A DNA stretch of 64,000 bases from BPJO01 sp037189665 (lineage in GTDB: Bacteria > Planctomycetota > Phycisphaerae > Tepidisphaerales > Tepidisphaeraceae): positions 1-64,000 of the forward strand of contig JBBCIV010000029.1 in NCBI GenBank assembly GCA_037189665.1, written 5' to 3'. Both the position numbers and the translations under genes were made by a program. The notes beneath the pieces were generated by a model. That model was not told the DNA's origin and made no database searches. It worked only from the letters and a program-made list of their open reading frames with translations. This document shows positions 52,582 through 60,759 of the stretch, piece by piece; within the stretch, counting starts at the first letter, position 1; the number at the start of each line of letters is the position of its first letter.

Positions 52582-52899
52582 ATGGCCAAGTCCTACGATG
52601 ACATCCTGAAGAACGCTTCGCCCGCCGTGCGCAAGGCCGCCGCCGCGAAGGCGAAGCAGTACAAAGCGGAAATCGACGCCGCCGCGGCAGTGCGGCAGAT
52701 CCGCGAGGCGTCCGCCATGGGGCAAAAGCAACTCGCCGATGCCTTGGGCGTCTCCCAGCCGGCGGTGGCGAAGATGGAGAAGCAGAAGGACATCCGCCTC
52801 TCCACCCTGTTCTCGATCGTCAACGCGGCCGGCGGATCGATGGAGATCCGGGTAAAGCTGCCGAAGCGAGGCGCCTTTACAATCCCGGCGAGCAACTAA
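52582..52899 (+). CDS. HigA-like XRE antitoxin
   Basis: 105 residues. An N-terminal helical region is followed by a Cro/C1 helix-turn-helix (AMGQKQLADALGVSQPAVAKMEKQKDI, about 46-72) and a short C-terminal segment with SMEIRVKLP. It should neutralise the HigB-like toxin and bind the palindrome upstream of the pair. GAGGCA lies before the ATG. Confidence 0.9.
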   Translation: MAKSYDDILKNASPAVRKAAAAKAKQYKAEIDAAAAVRQIREASAMGQKQLADALGVSQPAVAKMEKQKDIRLSTLFSIVNAAGGSMEIRVKLPKRGAFTIPASN

Positions 52900-53126
52900 T
52901 CTTGGAACGCGAACAGAGATCGTAGTCTGGCTCCTTTTGACGCAGGCGGCCCTTGTTCAGCGCGATGACTGTTGCCGATCATCGATTTGTAAAGGTCGTA
53001 GAACCATAGCTCCTCACCCACAGGATACACGTGCGCCACGCACGAGTAGCAACGACACTGCCCCGGCGAGGTTGACGAGGACGCGGGAAGAGCGACGCAT
53101 GGCGAATAGGCTTCGATCGTGGTCAA

Positions 53127-53969
53127 CTAATTCGCTTTCAGGTCCCCAGGCGGTGGAACGGCGATGACGTTGGTTGGCGGGGCCTCCGGCATGGATGGCT
53201 CGGAGCCGGTCGCGGCCGGCTCGCGGGGTTTGCGAATGGCCTTGGCCTCGGTGCGGCTAACGCGCTTGGCGGCGGCCTCGGCTTCCGGGCCCTCCAGCGC
53301 GTCGCGCTTGATTACCTCATCCCGCAACACCTTGATGATCTCACCGTCGTCGACAAGCACATCGACCACCCTGCGAAGTTCCCGACGAATGGCGCCGACG
53401 ATGCTGTCGTTCTCCGTCAGCAGAGCGGCCAGCACGTATCGGCTGGTGGCGTCCTGCCGGTCCCGCAGTTCAATGTGCGCGCCTTTAAGGAATCCTTCCT
53501 TGGTCAGCGGGTAGAGCCGCTCGAGCTGGTCGTCCTTCTTGGTCTCGATCGTGGTGAGGTCGATTTCGGCGAGCAGGCGCTTGTCGATCGGCTTGGCGAA
53601 GATCACCTGATACAACCGCCAGACGCTGGCGTTGGTCAGCAGTACCCACTCCACGCCTTGGTTTGCGGCGTAATCGATCGCCTGCTTCACGTGGCGGTCG
53701 TCCAGCGCCGTGCCGGCAGACTTCACCTCGATCAACTGCACCAGCTTGTCGTTCAGCTTCACGGCCAGATCGCAGAACGTGCCGCGAATGGCGAACTCGC
53801 TGGTAAGCTCGACGTACTTGTCGTACCCGAAGACCGTCGAGAGGACGTCCTTCACCAGCGTGACGGTGTCCGCCTCGGAGACGTCCCGAGCCTTCTGTTG
53901 CTGGACGATCGGAACGAACTGCTTGAGCCCCTGTATCAGTCGTTCCCGCAATCGGTTCGGAAGTGCCAT
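53127..53969 (-). CDS. Lone HsdR N-terminal-like PD-(D/E)XK nuclease
   Basis: 280 residues from the second of two tandem ATGs (53972/53969). The N-terminal about 150 residues match the HSDR_N_2-type domain of type I restriction R subunits: Asp67 in FCDLAVKL, Glu81-x-Lys83 in QLIEVKSAG and a Gln-bearing helix KQAIDYAANQGVEWVLLTN, so the PD-(D/E)XK site looks complete. The helicase motor of HsdR is absent. A charged helical region and Pro-rich tail follow. Such stand-alone proteins are common in mobile elements; function unproven. It sits between the toxin-antitoxin pair and a secreted protein gene. Confidence 0.78.
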   Translation of the reverse strand: MALPNRLRERLIQGLKQFVPIVQQQKARDVSEADTVTLVKDVLSTVFGYDKYVELTSEFAIRGTFCDLAVKLNDKLVQLIEVKSAGTALDDRHVKQAIDYAANQGVEWVLLTNASVWRLYQVIFAKPIDKRLLAEIDLTTIETKKDDQLERLYPLTKEGFLKGAHIELRDRQDATSRYVLAALLTENDSIVGAIRRELRRVVDVLVDDGEIIKVLRDEVIKRDALEGPEAEAAAKRVSRTEAKAIRKPREPAATGSEPSMPEAPPTNVIAVPPPGDLKAN

Positions 53970-54138
53970 CATTACCCCAGTTCTGCCGGCCGAGCCGGCG
54001 ATGTGTTATTTCTTCTTCCTTGGATCCTCTTAACTGTCTTTCCCATTTCATGGCTGCACAGCTGGGCCGGTATGGTCGGTGACGCTGTGCTGGAGTTTCA
54101 AATACCCTGATGCGTGAATTTGTCTTGAAGGGAGAACG

Positions 54139-55050
54139 TCATCTCATCGCATTCGGATTGCCGACGGAAACAAGCACGCCATCGCGAAACTCCGCCGTCA
54201 TGATCGTCTCTTTCGTTTTTGAGACGCGACCCCGCGCCATGGATCCATAGTCAGTCACGAACACGTCGATTTCCTTCACTTCGACCCGGTCTTTTGTCCA
54301 TGTCCATTTCTCCTCAGTGTCGCCGACCTTTTCACGTAGTAGCTCGTAGCTGCGCATAGCAAGATATGCTTCAACCATTCGCATGCCTGAAACGAGTCGA
54401 CCCTCCCGAACGGCAGTGAGGGTGGCTTCGTCTTTGCAGGTGTGTGTGACGTACCAGTCCATGCGATCGACGCCGACCTCAAGCGCTATCGGGCCGCCGG
54501 TCGTCTTCGCTGAGGAACTGCTGAAGACCCCTCGCTCCGCTCCCTTTGTCTTCTCCCATCGCCCGGCACCTCGTGCAAAGTAGTAGGAGCCTTCGACGAC
54601 AAAACGGCAACCGAGATTGCCTATTTGTTCGGGCCGCTCCGAGGCATCTCCAGCGAGTTTCCGCATCCGATCCTGCGCGACTTCTGCAGTCATACCAGGA
54701 TAAATAAGCATGAGGCGGCGGACGCGGCCGTCCTCAATGTCCACAAGCGCTCGGGTGCTCCCGGCGACGCCGCCGGCGAGGTAATCGTAATCCTTCAGAT
54801 CGAGGCCTGCATCGTTGAACTGACGCCTGGCTGCCTTAACCACTTCAAGATCTGAATTCAGTTCCCACAGTTGCGGTGATACTTCCTCAGGTAGGCCACC
54901 GAGCCGAGTGCCAATCAACGCAAGTTTTGTCGTGATTCGTTGCTCGACCGCGTCGGGCAGAGGTTTCTTGTCCGACGTGACGCGTGGCTTATCCGCACCC
55001 AGTGAGACCAAGCACACCGCGCTAAGAGCGCAAAAAGAGAGTTTCTTCAT
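54139..55050 (-). CDS. Hypothetical exported protein
   Basis: 303 residues from the ATG at 55050 (GGGG 8 bases upstream; an ATG at 55056 is equally possible). A signal peptide (KKLSFCALSAVCLVSLG, with a Cys that may be a lipobox) is followed by a soluble region rich in charged residues, with LIGTRLGGLPEEVSPQLWELN, DIEDGRVRRLMLIYPGMT and a C-terminal beta-rich part. I do not recognise the family. It lies between the nuclease and the ImmA-like peptidase in the mobile region. Confidence 0.6.
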   Translation of the reverse strand: MKKLSFCALSAVCLVSLGADKPRVTSDKKPLPDAVEQRITTKLALIGTRLGGLPEEVSPQLWELNSDLEVVKAARRQFNDAGLDLKDYDYLAGGVAGSTRALVDIEDGRVRRLMLIYPGMTAEVAQDRMRKLAGDASERPEQIGNLGCRFVVEGSYYFARGAGRWEKTKGAERGVFSSSSAKTTGGPIALEVGVDRMDWYVTHTCKDEATLTAVREGRLVSGMRMVEAYLAMRSYELLREKVGDTEEKWTWTKDRVEVKEIDVFVTDYGSMARGRVSKTKETIMTAEFRDGVLVSVGNPNAMR

Positions 55051-55293
55051 GTCCATACCCCGATCGTGAAGTGTCACGCGGAGTATCCGTATATTCGTCT
55101 GGCGGGTCAACTATTTAGGTCGCCGACACTTGACGGCTCAATCCTGCCCCGTCGTCGCGTCCGCGCCGCGCACTTCGTAGCGTGCCATGCGTTCTACCTT
55201 GGAAGAGGTGAGGCCGCACCCTGCCCGTAATCGTGACTAAATTCAGGCGATCGCTGTCCTCGCGACACCCTGAAGCGGGTGAAACGCACCTGG

Positions 55294-55734
55294 TCAGAAG
55301 TTCGTCGGCACCGGGAAACCCCACTCTGCTGCCTGTTCATTGGCTTCACGTTCAACGCGTGCATACCGATCCAGATCAGATTCGCCTGGACTGCCGTGAT
55401 CGTCCGCATGTCCGCACCATTGATGCGCCAGCTCGTGGGCGATGGCGTAACGTCGCACCGACTGTGGGTATCGGCTCAACTCTGCGTACAACATCACGAT
55501 CGGCACAGCACGGCTACCTGCGTTGGATCGCAGGATCATTGATGATGCCGCGGCGTCGCCTTGAAGCACGAACTGCACCCGCTCAATGATCCACGCGGCA
55601 ACGTCTGCAGGGATAGCAGCAAGTACTGCCCGTACATCCGTCCGAAGGTGCTGGGTAGTGTCACCTATTTCACTGCAAAAGAATTGAACGCTTTTGCTCG
55701 GAAGTGGGACATCTGCATCTGGCCTATGGGGCAT
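55294..55734 (-). CDS. ImmA/IrrE-like zinc metallopeptidase
   Basis: 146 residues. The zinc-binding HELAH (His100, Glu101, His104) is followed by Glu130 in EREANEQAAEWGF as a third ligand, the spacing of the ImmA/IrrE (DUF955-like) family. In ICEBs1 ImmA cleaves the XRE repressor ImmR and so triggers excision. Here it lies 112 bases downstream of the integrase on the same strand, and a XRE repressor is 2 kb away. The ribosome-binding site is weak (AAGAG). Confidence 0.72.
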   Translation of the reverse strand: MPHRPDADVPLPSKSVQFFCSEIGDTTQHLRTDVRAVLAAIPADVAAWIIERVQFVLQGDAAASSMILRSNAGSRAVPIVMLYAELSRYPQSVRRYAIAHELAHQWCGHADDHGSPGESDLDRYARVEREANEQAAEWGFPVPTNF

Positions 55735-55845
55735 GCTCGACTCTTGTCATCAGCGATTACAGGGCCCGAGAGTGGCGGGCCGGTGGTCAAATCCGCTTTT
55801 CGGCGTCAACACGTCCATGTTGTTGGCAAGTTCACGCCACCGTTG

Positions 55846-57099
55846 TTATCCCAGTTTTGCTACAACTTCCTTCGCTTTGCCGATCGATATCTTCGCATAG
55901 ATCTCCGTCGTTTTTGCGTTCGTGTGTCCCAATACCTGCTGCGCGTGGTCGAGGCCGAATTGTTCGCGTGCCAGCGTGCCAAAGGTGTGACGAAGCTGGT
56001 GAGGGTGCCAGCGGTGTCGACGGCGCCAGTCCTGCACAATTGCCCACTTCGTTCCGAGTCTCTTCTTCCACTGCTGTTCGTCTTCGCCTCGGTGGCGTGC
56101 AACTTCCGCGGGGGGCGGGTGAAGCTGATCGCATGCCCTGTATATCGCATTCCGGTACGTCGCCGCGGTGTATCCAACGGTGACTGGACGCTCGACTTTC
56201 TCGGCGCGATTGGTGCCGACGCGGTTGCCTTGGTTCAGCGGAGTCTTTCGTGTAGCACTGCGGTTGACTCGCATTTCACGTACGGCCTCGCTAGGCGAAA
56301 AGACCGGCTGGTCTGTCGCCCGCCGATCCATGTAAGGTAGCAGGATCGCCTGAGCCTTCGGCCCAATCGCTACGGCGCGAATGATGTCGTGGTGTGCTGT
56401 CTTGTGATCTTTGATGGCGTAGATCCAGATGGAGTCGGATCGGTCGACGTCCATCGGCAGCATGGTGCAGAGTTCTTCTGATCGCATCCCGGTCAACGCC
56501 TGCACGCACACCATGTCGCGCACCGTCTGAGACAGCTTCTCGCACGTGGCTGCCACCACGGCATCAGGGACCGGCTGAACGGACTTGGACTCGCCGAGTG
56601 TCGTGTCCCCCGCCCTAAGGCTCTCCACGGCTTCCAGCGAGGCAACGACGGACGCCGGCACCATCTCCATCGACACCGCCCACTTGAAGATTCGGCGGAT
56701 GTTGTGAATGCGGCTGTTGAGGGTACTTCGTTTGATCCCGCCGGCGGCTTCGACGTGCGACCGTACCGCCTGCAAAGCCAGCGGCCCGAAGTTCGCGGCG
56801 GGCGTTTCGCCGTAGAGATACAACATTGCGGAGATGGCCGCTCGATACTCTGATTCCTGCGAATCGGGACAGACGCGGGCAACGAGGAATCCGGCGCAGA
56901 CGTCCGCGACGGTGACGGTTTGCGGAGTCAGAACTGCAGTCCGGCCAGCCGCCAACCATTCGGCAACACGACGGTCATACGCTCTGCGACTCGCCGTCGT
57001 ATCGTACCGGCCGAGGTAGACATCCAGACCATCAAACGTCACAACAGCTTGGCCGCTGGGCTTGTGATAGCGATAAGTCGGCACTCTCATTTTTCGCAT
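55846..57099 (-). CDS. Tyrosine-type site-specific integrase
   Basis: 417 residues. An N-terminal Arm/core-binding region (about 1-170) precedes the catalytic domain with Arg206 (LTGMRSEEL), HPHQLRHTFG (His367, Arg370), LGHTNAKTTEIYAK (His392, nucleophile Tyr401). All five-residue catalytic signatures are intact, so it should integrate and excise the element in which it lies. The C-terminal pattern is typical of planctomycete integrases. An ATG at 57090 is an alternative start. It runs leftward with DUF1580-like and XRE genes upstream. Confidence 0.94.
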   Translation of the reverse strand: MRKMRVPTYRYHKPSGQAVVTFDGLDVYLGRYDTTASRRAYDRRVAEWLAAGRTAVLTPQTVTVADVCAGFLVARVCPDSQESEYRAAISAMLYLYGETPAANFGPLALQAVRSHVEAAGGIKRSTLNSRIHNIRRIFKWAVSMEMVPASVVASLEAVESLRAGDTTLGESKSVQPVPDAVVAATCEKLSQTVRDMVCVQALTGMRSEELCTMLPMDVDRSDSIWIYAIKDHKTAHHDIIRAVAIGPKAQAILLPYMDRRATDQPVFSPSEAVREMRVNRSATRKTPLNQGNRVGTNRAEKVERPVTVGYTAATYRNAIYRACDQLHPPPAEVARHRGEDEQQWKKRLGTKWAIVQDWRRRHRWHPHQLRHTFGTLAREQFGLDHAQQVLGHTNAKTTEIYAKISIGKAKEVVAKLG

Positions 57100-57137
57100 A
57101 AAAACAGGCCCCTTCGCCTGTGATGTTTATCCGAACC

Positions 57138-57473
57138 TCATTTCTTCGGCGATTCACGAGGCGTCCACTTGACGCCATGCTGTTCGAGAGTCCGACGAAC
57201 TTCCTCCATCCGCCGGGCGCTTGGTTTTGGCGGCTGGCTTTCGACGCCATTCAGTCGATTCAAGAATCGATGCACCGCCGCCTCACTGGTAGCCCGACGA
57301 CCGCCGGTCCAGATCGACTCCAGCTTGATCCGCTCGCCGGCTGGACTGCAGAGCCCCACCGTGACGTAACGCCATAGCGTCGACTGCGCGACCCCCTTGC
57401 CGTTGACCTGCAAGCACGGCAGGTTCGCCGCCCTCGACAGGCTGATCAGTTCTTCGTTGTCGGGGTCAATCAT
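57138..57473 (-). CDS. DUF1580-like, excisionase-type small protein
   Basis: 111 residues from the ATG at 57473 (GAGG upstream; a GTG just before it is possible). It has the DUF1580-like pattern: ISLSRAANLP, then STLWRYVTVGL, IKLESIWTGGRRATSEAAVHRFL. The STLWR helix looks like a winged helix-turn-helix for DNA binding. Members sit next to integrases in planctomycete elements and may act as excisionases or recombination directionality factors (inference). It lies 38 bases upstream of the integrase. Confidence 0.75.
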   Translation of the reverse strand: MIDPDNEELISLSRAANLPCLQVNGKGVAQSTLWRYVTVGLCSPAGERIKLESIWTGGRRATSEAAVHRFLNRLNGVESQPPKPSARRMEEVRRTLEQHGVKWTPRESPKK

Positions 57474-57484
57474 CACCGGTTACC

Positions 57485-57688
57485 TCATCTTTTGATCAGA
57501 TCACACGGCGTGGTTTTCAATGCCTTCGCGATGCGCTCCAGCGTTTCGAGCGTCACGTTAGGTTTGCCCCCGGACTCAATTTGATGCCAGTGTTGGCGGT
57601 TGCTAAGACCGGCACGTTGTGCCGCGTCTTCCTGCGAAAGCTTCAATTCCTCACGAAGCTGGCGGATTTTTTCAGTATCAAGTGGCAT
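57485..57688 (-). CDS. XRE (Cro/C1) family small repressor
   Basis: 67 residues, almost entirely a helix-turn-helix domain: IRQLREELKLSQEDAAQRAGLSNRQHWHQIESGGKPNVTLETL, with ALKTTPCDLI ending it. It begins just downstream of the palindromic operator at 57718-57747 and so probably represses the divergent early operon, like a phage or ICE immunity repressor. Ends 11 bases before the DUF1580-like gene. Confidence 0.9.
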   Translation of the reverse strand: MPLDTEKIRQLREELKLSQEDAAQRAGLSNRQHWHQIESGGKPNVTLETLERIAKALKTTPCDLIKR

Positions 57689-57717
57689 TTCAGAAGAGTA
57701 CGTGATTCTAAATATGG

Positions 57718-57747
57718 CGTCAAACTATAACTTGACGTGTATAGTTT
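57718..57747. promoter_or_regulatory. Compound operator and promoter between the XRE gene and the early operon
   Basis: A perfect 8-base inverted repeat AAACTATA (57722-57729) and TATAGTTT (57740-57747), with a 10-base spacer, overlaps a second repeat CGTCAA (57718-57723) and TTGACG (57732-57737). The right TTGACG also serves as a -35 box for the rightward gene; a weak -10 (TACGTT, 57754-57759) follows, with transcription starting close to the ATG at 57767. Confidence 0.65.
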
Positions 57748-57766
57748 TGGTGATACGTTGTTTTGC

Positions 57767-58048
57767 ATGATGATCGAGCAAACGAACGCGACTTGGTCCG
57801 ATCTGCATCCGGCGATTCATCCCGGCACGCCGGAATGGGCGTGGTGTCGCGTGCTGAAGATCAACATCGTCGTGATGACCGAAAAGGCCATCCTCATTGA
57901 GAAGTTCGATGAGTCGTCAACGCAGGTCTGGCTGCCGAAATCGGCGTGTGACTTGCTGCCGATCAGGGTGTTTCGTGGTGATCGCCAGGAGTATCACATT
58001 GAGGTCCGGCCGTGGGCATATCGGAAACTGCGCGAACAGTGGGCTTGA
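57767..58048 (+). CDS. Hypothetical protein, first gene of the early operon
   Basis: 93 residues. The ATG at 57767 has no ribosome-binding site and falls where the divergent promoter would start transcription, suggesting leaderless translation. The protein has alternating beta-like segments (INIVVMTEKAILIEKFD, VWLPKSACDLLPIRVF) and resembles small phage-encoded proteins of unknown role. No family recognised. Confidence 0.7.
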   Translation: MMIEQTNATWSDLHPAIHPGTPEWAWCRVLKINIVVMTEKAILIEKFDESSTQVWLPKSACDLLPIRVFRGDRQEYHIEVRPWAYRKLREQWA

Positions 58049-58242
58049 TCATCAGGGCCCGAACCCATCGACAGTGCTGAGCAGGTTGTCGCCCGCCGCT
58101 AGGTGGAACGGACCAAGGCCGGAACGGATGGAAGGGCGTCGACCCCGCCGGGCAGAAACGCCAGGCCCGGGTCTTGCGGCGGGCGTCGTGCCTGCCAGAA
58201 AAAACAGAGCCGTCCGGCCACTTTGGCACGAAAGGATTGATC

Positions 58243-58845
58243 ATGCAAACCCCGAAACCGCAAGAGGTTCCCGAGCATTTCCACCGCCTGAAGCGAAAGC
58301 GTGAAACCATCTCCCTGGCGATCGCACCGTCGATCAAGCGTGCATTGGTGCGGCTGCATCGACAGCAACGATCGTGGCGCTCCGTCGCGGTGATCGTCGA
58401 GGCGCTGGTGGTGAGGTATCTCCGGCTTAAACCCCATGAGCGGGCGCAGTACCTGCAAGGGAACTATTATGATCGGCACGACAGCCGCGTCGGTCGCGAC
58501 CATCGTCAGCACCACGCCGCGAAGATGGCTGCGTTCCTCTCCGGACGCATCCCGAGTTTCCACGTCGACGCAAACGCCAATATCGCAGCGGGCAACCCCA
58601 TCTCATACGACCAGGGGGGCTATCGCATCGTGTTTGTGGATACCCCGATCCGCCGGCACGGGCGAACTGTGCCGATGTGGTTCGATGCCGACTCCAGGCT
58701 GATCACCGTGCACGCGGCGACCGAAGGTGAGCGGACTGCGTTCGCCGCCGCATTCGATATCGGCTACCAGGTGGGCGGTTGCAGAATCCCCGCAGCGCAA
58801 GACGACAACGATTCGGCCGATTGGTGGAAGGAAGACGATCGATGA
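58243..58845 (+). CDS. Hypothetical protein with basic N-terminal helices
   Basis: 200 residues from the ATG at 58243 with AAAGGA upstream. The N-terminal about 80 residues are strongly basic (FHRLKRKRETISLAIAPSIKR, RLHRQQRSWRSVAVIVEALVVRYL) and could bind nucleic acid in a ribbon-helix-helix-like manner. The rest is a mixed domain ending in an acidic tail. No family recognised. It overlaps the next frame by four bases. Confidence 0.65.
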   Translation: MQTPKPQEVPEHFHRLKRKRETISLAIAPSIKRALVRLHRQQRSWRSVAVIVEALVVRYLRLKPHERAQYLQGNYYDRHDSRVGRDHRQHHAAKMAAFLSGRIPSFHVDANANIAAGNPISYDQGGYRIVFVDTPIRRHGRTVPMWFDADSRLITVHAATEGERTAFAAAFDIGYQVGGCRIPAAQDDNDSADWWKEDDR

Positions 58846-59036
58846 AAACGCGGATGACCGCGCGCGTCGATAGGACCCTTGCCGCGGACCTTCGCGCCGA
58901 ATAGCGTCGGCTGGCGCGTCGCCTTGCGGATCCAGCGGTCGAGATGGACGCCGAAGAAGTCGCGCCGCTGGTCGTGCTGTGGGACAGGATGCGTGCGGCC
59001 AGGCTGACGTCGACCCGATCGCCGGCGCGGTGCTAA
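58842..59036 (+). pseudogene. Small coding frame interrupted by an in-frame TAG
   Basis: An ATG at 58842 overlaps the preceding stop (ATGA), as throughout this operon. The frame is MKTRMTARVDRTLAADLRAE, then TAG at 58902-58904, then continues in the same frame as RRLARRLADPAVEMDAEE and so on to TAA at 59034-59036. The second half is a credible amphipathic protein segment. A single nonsense mutation in a 64-codon gene is the simplest explanation; a 20-residue product or readthrough is possible. Confidence 0.5.
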
Positions 59037-59203
59037 GCCAGATCAGCTATGCGATCATTCTGGGTGGATGAACAATGATGATCGATTCGATCTTGGTACA
59101 ATTTACGCGGGCGTGCCGGCTGATCCCCGGCCAAATGCTCTGAGCGCGTCGCGGTTTCATCACCACGCGACGCGCTCGGGGCGGCCCGGTTTGAGGTGAT
59201 GAC

Positions 59204-59989
59204 ATGTCGGCTGGCTTAGCTACCACATTTCGTGAAAACTCCCAAAGGCTGCGAGACGCCCTTGCGTGTCTGCTCGTGCTTAACAAGCAGGTTTGTGAGG
59301 AGATCGAGTCCCCACCGCGGCGGCATCGCATCGTCGCATCAGAGGTATCCACGCGAGAACCGATCATCGAGCAGTACCAATATCGGGACCGCAATCTCAT
59401 CACCGAGCTTTTGAACCAATCTACTAACGCGCTTTCTGAGGTGCGTACCCTCGCAGATCAATGCTCGCACGACGTTGCCGCCATGCTCGATGACGGAACT
59501 TCACCAAAAACGTGGCACCACCGACTCACTACCCCCTCCAACGCGATCAATACTGCAACGGCCTTGCTTCAACGCGCCCAGGATGGTGACGTCTCAGTCG
59601 TTCGCGATGTGATCAAGAAACTCGCCGACTTGGAGGAGGCGTTGCCCGCCATGACGCAGGCAATGGTGAGCAAGGGAGTAGCAACGGCACCGCAGGTCCC
59701 AGCTTGTCGCATTCGAGTCAAGCCGAGCGGTGACGACACCTTGCCAGCAGTTGGATGGCTCGACGATGTCAGATTCGACCTGCACAACCGCGTGGCGCAA
59801 TTCTTGGAGGCGCTTATCCAAAACCCGGGCCAGCGTCTTGCATGGCGAAAATACGCAGATCCGAATCGAAAAGATAACGACAAATGGTCTGTGCGAAGGA
59901 ATACTCTGCCGGCCGACGTTCAAGTGTTGTTCGAGTCGAAATCAGGTCCCCTCGGCGGCATCCTCTTGAAGCAAGAAGCTTGGAGATGA
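59204..59989 (+). CDS. Hypothetical helical protein of the early operon
   Basis: 261 residues; the ATG at 59204 has GAGGTG upstream. The first about 150 residues are helical with heptad-like leucines (LNQSTNALSEVRTLADQCSHDVAAML), suggesting a coiled coil, and the C-terminal part is mixed. No motif or family is recognised. The 167 bases before it contain no other gene. Confidence 0.65.
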   Translation: MSAGLATTFRENSQRLRDALACLLVLNKQVCEEIESPPRRHRIVASEVSTREPIIEQYQYRDRNLITELLNQSTNALSEVRTLADQCSHDVAAMLDDGTSPKTWHHRLTTPSNAINTATALLQRAQDGDVSVVRDVIKKLADLEEALPAMTQAMVSKGVATAPQVPACRIRVKPSGDDTLPAVGWLDDVRFDLHNRVAQFLEALIQNPGQRLAWRKYADPNRKDNDKWSVRRNTLPADVQVLFESKSGPLGGILLKQEAWR

Positions 59990-60089
59990 GGCCTGCGCAC
60001 GAAATAGTTACCAATTAGGCCCTAATCGCGGCTGTTGGCAGATTGCACAATTCGCCTCCATTGGACCCAACTCAGCGGGTCACGACACA

Positions 60090-60335
60090 ATGGAAGCGAC
60101 AGAGCGTGACATTCTCTTCATCTCAGATCTCGAACGACTCCTCGGCGAACGTCGGCACGTGCTCGACCACGCCATGAAATCTTATCGCATCGATCCTGCG
60201 GGGCGCGCCGGGATCATCCGATATTGGACACGCGATCAACTTGACGTCATTCGCTCCGCCGTGGCTCGATCTTCGGACCCGTCAAAGCGCCGTACCGTTG
60301 TAGTGTTCGTTCGGCAAGGTGGAGGTTCGAAGTGA
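60090..60335 (+). CDS. Small putative DNA-binding protein
   Basis: 81 residues. ISDLERLLGERRHVLDHAMKSYRIDPAGRAGIIRYWTRDQLDVI resembles a MerR/excisionase-like winged helix-turn-helix in which a helix-turn-helix is followed by the Y-W-x-x-x-x-L wing. It could be an Xis or a helicase-loading accessory. Its stop overlaps the next gene start (GTGA). Confidence 0.65.
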   Translation: MEATERDILFISDLERLLGERRHVLDHAMKSYRIDPAGRAGIIRYWTRDQLDVIRSAVARSSDPSKRRTVVVFVRQGGGSK

Positions 60336-60520
60336 ACCGCCAACTGCGCCAGCCCATCCGCCCGTTCGCCCCTGTGCTTTTCCGGGCGATCATCGATAGC
60401 CTGCGGGCCGGCCTTGACGACCGCCAAGCCCACGCTCGTTTCAAGTCTATTGATCCCGCTGATGCCGATCGCGACCTGATTATCTTCCGAAGACTTGCGA
60501 AAACTGGGGGAACACAGTGA
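60332..60520 (+). CDS. Small hypothetical protein (GTG start)
   Basis: 62 residues. The GTG at 60332 overlaps the previous stop by four bases and has GGAGG upstream. It is predicted helical (FAPVLFRAIIDSLRAGLDDRQAHARF). No family recognised. Coupled on both sides, which supports it as a real gene. Confidence 0.6.
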   Translation: MNRQLRQPIRPFAPVLFRAIIDSLRAGLDDRQAHARFKSIDPADADRDLIIFRRLAKTGGTQ

Positions 60521-60759
60521 CTACATCCCTCGATGACATCCCGCCTCGTCAACTGCAGACGATCGTCCACCTCGCCGCACTGCTTCGGTCACAACGATCT
60601 GAGTTCGTCGGTGTCCGGTCTGATGAATTTCGTGCTGCAGCAACGATTCTGCATGCGCGACGGGCCGCCAGAATCATCTCCATTCGAGATGCTGGTGGCA
60701 TTCTTCACCTGAAGTTGAGCCAACGACAGTTACCTTGCCGACGGTGGAGGGCAGCATAA
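60517..60759 (+). CDS. Small hypothetical protein (GTG start)
   Basis: 80 residues. The GTG at 60517 overlaps the previous stop (GTGA) with GGGGG upstream. Sequence is helical (IPPRQLQTIVHLAALLRSQR) with a basic C-terminus. Its TAA overlaps the ATG of the replication gene (TAATG). No family recognised. Confidence 0.6.
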   Translation: MTTSLDDIPPRQLQTIVHLAALLRSQRSEFVGVRSDEFRAAATILHARRAARIISIRDAGGILHLKLSQRQLPCRRWRAA

